Source of the DNA: Planctomycetes bacterium RBG_16_41_13 | GTDB lineage: Bacteria; Planctomycetota; Brocadiia; Brocadiales; Brocadiaceae | Direction of reading: 5' to 3' | Length of the DNA: 7,436 nucleotides | Assembly (NCBI GenBank): GCA_001828295.1 | Contig: MHYI01000089.1 | Coordinates: forward strand, 4,673 to 12,108 | Shown here: positions 5,513-7,436 of the stretch, one piece after another | How the letters are laid out: each line of letters starts with the position of its first letter | How positions within the stretch are numbered: position 1 is the first letter of the stretch | Program-made: the position numbers and the translations under genes | The notes under the pieces: model-generated | Seen by the model: the letters and a program-made list of their open reading frames with translations, nothing else | What the model was told of the DNA's origin: nothing | Database searches by the model: none

Positions 5513-5596
5513 GAGTTTTCAAAAAGCTAAAGTGTTACGGTTTTTCCGGCAAAGAGCAAAATGATTCTTTGCCTTCAGCTATTACCACTAAAGTTA

Positions 5597-5601
5597 AAAG
5601 G
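5597..5601 (+). promoter_or_regulatory. ribosome binding site for the GH15 gene
   Basis: AAAGG lies 9 nt before ATG 5611 and supports that start. Any promoter must lie in the 72 bp left between the repeat element and the start, or inside the element itself. I see no convincing -35/-10 pair. Confidence 0.45.
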
Positions 5602-5610
5602 TTCGCAACT

Positions 5611-7436
5611 ATGCCCAGAGATATTCCCGTTGGAAACGGATCACTATTGGTGACCTTCGATTCAAGCTATTCGGTTCGGGATTTTTACTTCCCTTATGTT
5701 GGAAAGGAAAACCATACCAGGGGTTATCCATGCAGGTTTGGGCTATGGACACAGGAAGGTTTTTCGTGGATTAATTCCAAAGAATGGAATATTTCCATGG
5801 GGTATCTTGATGAAACGTTGGTGACTTCTGTGTTCCTCCACCATGAAAAGCTGTGCCTTCAACTCATCTGTAACGATGTAGTTGATTTTGAGAAAAATAT
5901 TTATTTGCGGAAAATGATAATAAAAAATTCCGCCCCGGCAGAAAGAGAAGTACGCCTTTTTTTCCATCAGGATCTGAGTGTTATGGAAAATGAAATCGGC
6001 GATACGGTGTTTTATGACGCAAAACAAAACTGTCTCATTCATTATAAGGGACCCCGTTACTTTTTAATCAACTGTTCGGCCGGAGACGTATGGGGGGTGC
6101 GCGAATACGCTACCGGAATAAAACGGCACCAGGGGGCGGAGGGCACCTGGCGTGATGCTGAAGACGGCATTTTGGGCGGTAATCCCATTGCACAGGGATC
6201 GGTGGACTCGACAATCGGCATTTCCCTGAAAATCCCTCCTCTGGGAGAATCGGTTGCATACTATTGGATTGCCGCCGGCAGCACGTATGCCGAAGTAAAT
6301 ACATTAAACAATATTCTTTTAAGCGAAAAGCCGCAAGCCATACTCGACCGTACTGCAAGCTACTGGAAACATTGGGTCAATAAAGAGGAATTTAATTATG
6401 GGAACCTTCCTGCGGAAGTAATTAATCTCTTTAAACGCAGTTTGTTGGTGCTTAAAACACAGATCGACAACGGCGGAGCAATTATTGCTGCAAATGATTC
6501 GGATATCCGGCAATACGCAAAAGATACCTATAGTTACATGTGGCCAAGGGACGGCGCTCTGGTTGCCCATGCGCTCATGAGCGCAGGCTATACCACTGTC
6601 TGCAGAAAGTTTTTTGATTTTTGCACGAACGTGGTTACTCCGTACAACTTTTGTGCAAGCGTTATGATCGAAGACGGCTTTTTATTGCACAAATACAACC
6701 CTGACGGTTCATTCGGCAGTTCGTGGCACCCTTGGGTAAGAGGAGAAGAAATACATGTGCCTATCCAGGAAGACGAAACAGCCCTTCTTCTCTGGGCGAT
6801 TGGCCAATATTATGAAATGTATCGGAAAATCGATGTAATACGTCCGCTATACCATTCGTTTATTGAAAAGGCCGCAGATTTTCTTGTAAGTTACAGAGAT
6901 GATGAAACGGGATTGCCCCTCCCTTCGTATGATCTCTGGGAAGAAAGACGCGGTATTTTATCGTTTACCGTAGCTACCGTATATGGAGGCCTGATGGCCG
7001 CGTCCAGGCTCTCCGAAATATTCAATTACACGGAAAAGACCAAACTATACCGGCAGACGGCTGAAAAAATTAAAAAAGCGATGGATCAATACCTTTATAG
7101 CGAAAAGCTTAACCGGTTTTTACGAATGATCGTTCCGAAAAAAGAAGGTGGATTTGAAATAGACGAAACTATTGATGCGAGTCTTTATGGACTGTTTGCC
7201 TTTGGCGCCTACCCTCCGGATGATATCAGAATACAAAACACTATGAAGGCAATTGAAGAAGTCTTGTGGGTAAAGACAGAAATAGGAGGAATTGCCCGAT
7301 ACGAAAGGGATTATTATCAGCGTGCCGGCAATGATGACTCAATTCCAGGGAACCCATGGATTATTTGTACTATGTGGCTGGCGCAGTATTATATTGCAAT
7401 TACAAAATCCGTGAAAGACCTTGATAGGGCAATATA
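5611..7436 (+). CDS. Glycoside hydrolase family 15 (glucoamylase-type), 3'-truncated by window edge
   Basis: This enzyme releases glucose from alpha-glucan or malto-oligosaccharide ends by an inverting mechanism. The reading frame is open for 608 codons to the window end. An N-terminal beta-sandwich domain begins MPRDIPVGNGSLLVTFD and YFPYVGKENHTRG, and spans roughly residues 1-270. An (alpha/alpha)6 barrel follows. Its substrate-binding motif YMWPRDGA (Trp311-Pro-Arg313-Asp314) matches the WxRD element of glucoamylases. The general acid is Glu444 in DLWEERRG, by alignment to the DLWEE motif. RYERDYYQ and IPGNPWIICTMWLAQYY occur near the end; the general base, usually in a later LAEQ-type motif, falls beyond the window, with perhaps 40-60 residues missing. 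No signal peptide is present, so action on stored glycogen in the cytoplasm is likely (inference). The start has AAAGG (5597-5601) 9 nt upstream; in-frame TTG 5569 is a weaker alternative. The upstream gap is mostly the 264-bp repeat element. Confidence 0.93.
   Translation, partial: MPRDIPVGNGSLLVTFDSSYSVRDFYFPYVGKENHTRGYPCRFGLWTQEGFSWINSKEWNISMGYLDETLVTSVFLHHEKLCLQLICNDVVDFEKNIYLRKMIIKNSAPAEREVRLFFHQDLSVMENEIGDTVFYDAKQNCLIHYKGPRYFLINCSAGDVWGVREYATGIKRHQGAEGTWRDAEDGILGGNPIAQGSVDSTIGISLKIPPLGESVAYYWIAAGSTYAEVNTLNNILLSEKPQAILDRTASYWKHWVNKEEFNYGNLPAEVINLFKRSLLVLKTQIDNGGAIIAANDSDIRQYAKDTYSYMWPRDGALVAHALMSAGYTTVCRKFFDFCTNVVTPYNFCASVMIEDGFLLHKYNPDGSFGSSWHPWVRGEEIHVPIQEDETALLLWAIGQYYEMYRKIDVIRPLYHSFIEKAADFLVSYRDDETGLPLPSYDLWEERRGILSFTVATVYGGLMAASRLSEIFNYTEKTKLYRQTAEKIKKAMDQYLYSEKLNRFLRMIVPKKEGGFEIDETIDASLYGLFAFGAYPPDDIRIQNTMKAIEEVLWVKTEIGGIARYERDYYQRAGNDDSIPGNPWIICTMWLAQYYIAITKSVKDLDRAI

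Larger units (their letters stand above)
5275..5538. repeat. 264-bp inverted-repeat element (MITE-like), copy 2, with nested palindromes
   Basis: Arms at 5275-5301 and 5513-5538 are near-perfect inverted repeats (one mismatch and one extra A) beginning GTAACACTTTAGCTTTTTGA in the consensus. They share the family terminus with the 4652-4727 element. The left arm starts only 7 bp after the ferritin-like stop codon, and the right arm ends 72 bp before the GH15 start, so the element makes up most of this intergenic gap. It encodes no protein. Inside are two inverted copies of a GGGTTCAGGTT hairpin and one 14-bp-arm palindrome. No clear target-site duplication is seen (AATT on the left, GGTT on the right). 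Confidence 0.7.

Noticed and set aside
4652..5538. CRISPR array or tRNA/attachment-site structure in the repeat region
   Set aside because: The repeats are inverted and of unequal spacing, not regularly spaced direct repeats; no cloverleaf, cas gene or integrase is visible.

Overview
The window looks like a bacterial chromosome segment of roughly 40% G+C. It holds a conserved housekeeping block on the left (1-4100), an intergenic stretch full of repeats and debris (4101-4775), a small ferritin-like gene (4776-5267), a second repeat-rich gap (5268-5610), and a glycoside hydrolase gene that runs off the right edge. All recognised genes are on the + strand. The gene set, the low G+C and the style of the intergenic palindromes fit a planctomycete, possibly an anammox (Brocadiales) bacterium. 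That is an impression from the sequence, not a search result.

Left block: the C-terminal two thirds of PTS enzyme I (ptsI) ends at 1137 and is followed by a weak terminator-like hairpin. Next comes a tightly packed cluster: a DUF2344/TIGR03936 'radical SAM-linked' protein, an RNase E/G-family ribonuclease 3 bp later, then ribosomal proteins L21 (rplU) and L27 (rpmA). The order DUF2344 - rng - rplU - rpmA is a widespread bacterial arrangement linking RNA processing and ribosome biogenesis. Neither the radical SAM partner usually next to DUF2344 nor obgE after rpmA is present here. The DUF2344 gene has no ATG, GTG or TTG in a sensible place: homology and the Shine-Dalgarno sequence point to an ATA (or CTG) start.

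Middle: after rpmA there is no intact gene for 675 bp. This stretch holds a perfect 17-bp-arm palindrome, a 37-codon minus-strand relic that resembles the C-terminus of an outer-membrane beta-barrel, a possible mobile-element end, and a 76-bp inverted-repeat element. The arms of that element (GTAACACTTTAG-type termini) recur around a larger 264-bp element on the other side of the ferritin-like gene. The gene is therefore bracketed by two miniature elements of one family, and the larger one is a nest of further palindromes.

Right: the ferritin-like protein has two evenly spaced Glu/ExxH motifs of a rubrerythrin-type di-iron site but no rubredoxin domain. The last gene encodes a GH15 glucoamylase-type enzyme without a signal peptide, which suggests turnover of intracellular glycogen or malto-oligosaccharides. 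No complete novel multi-gene system is visible. The most unusual signals are the shared terminal-repeat family around the ferritin-like gene and the non-canonical start of the DUF2344 gene.
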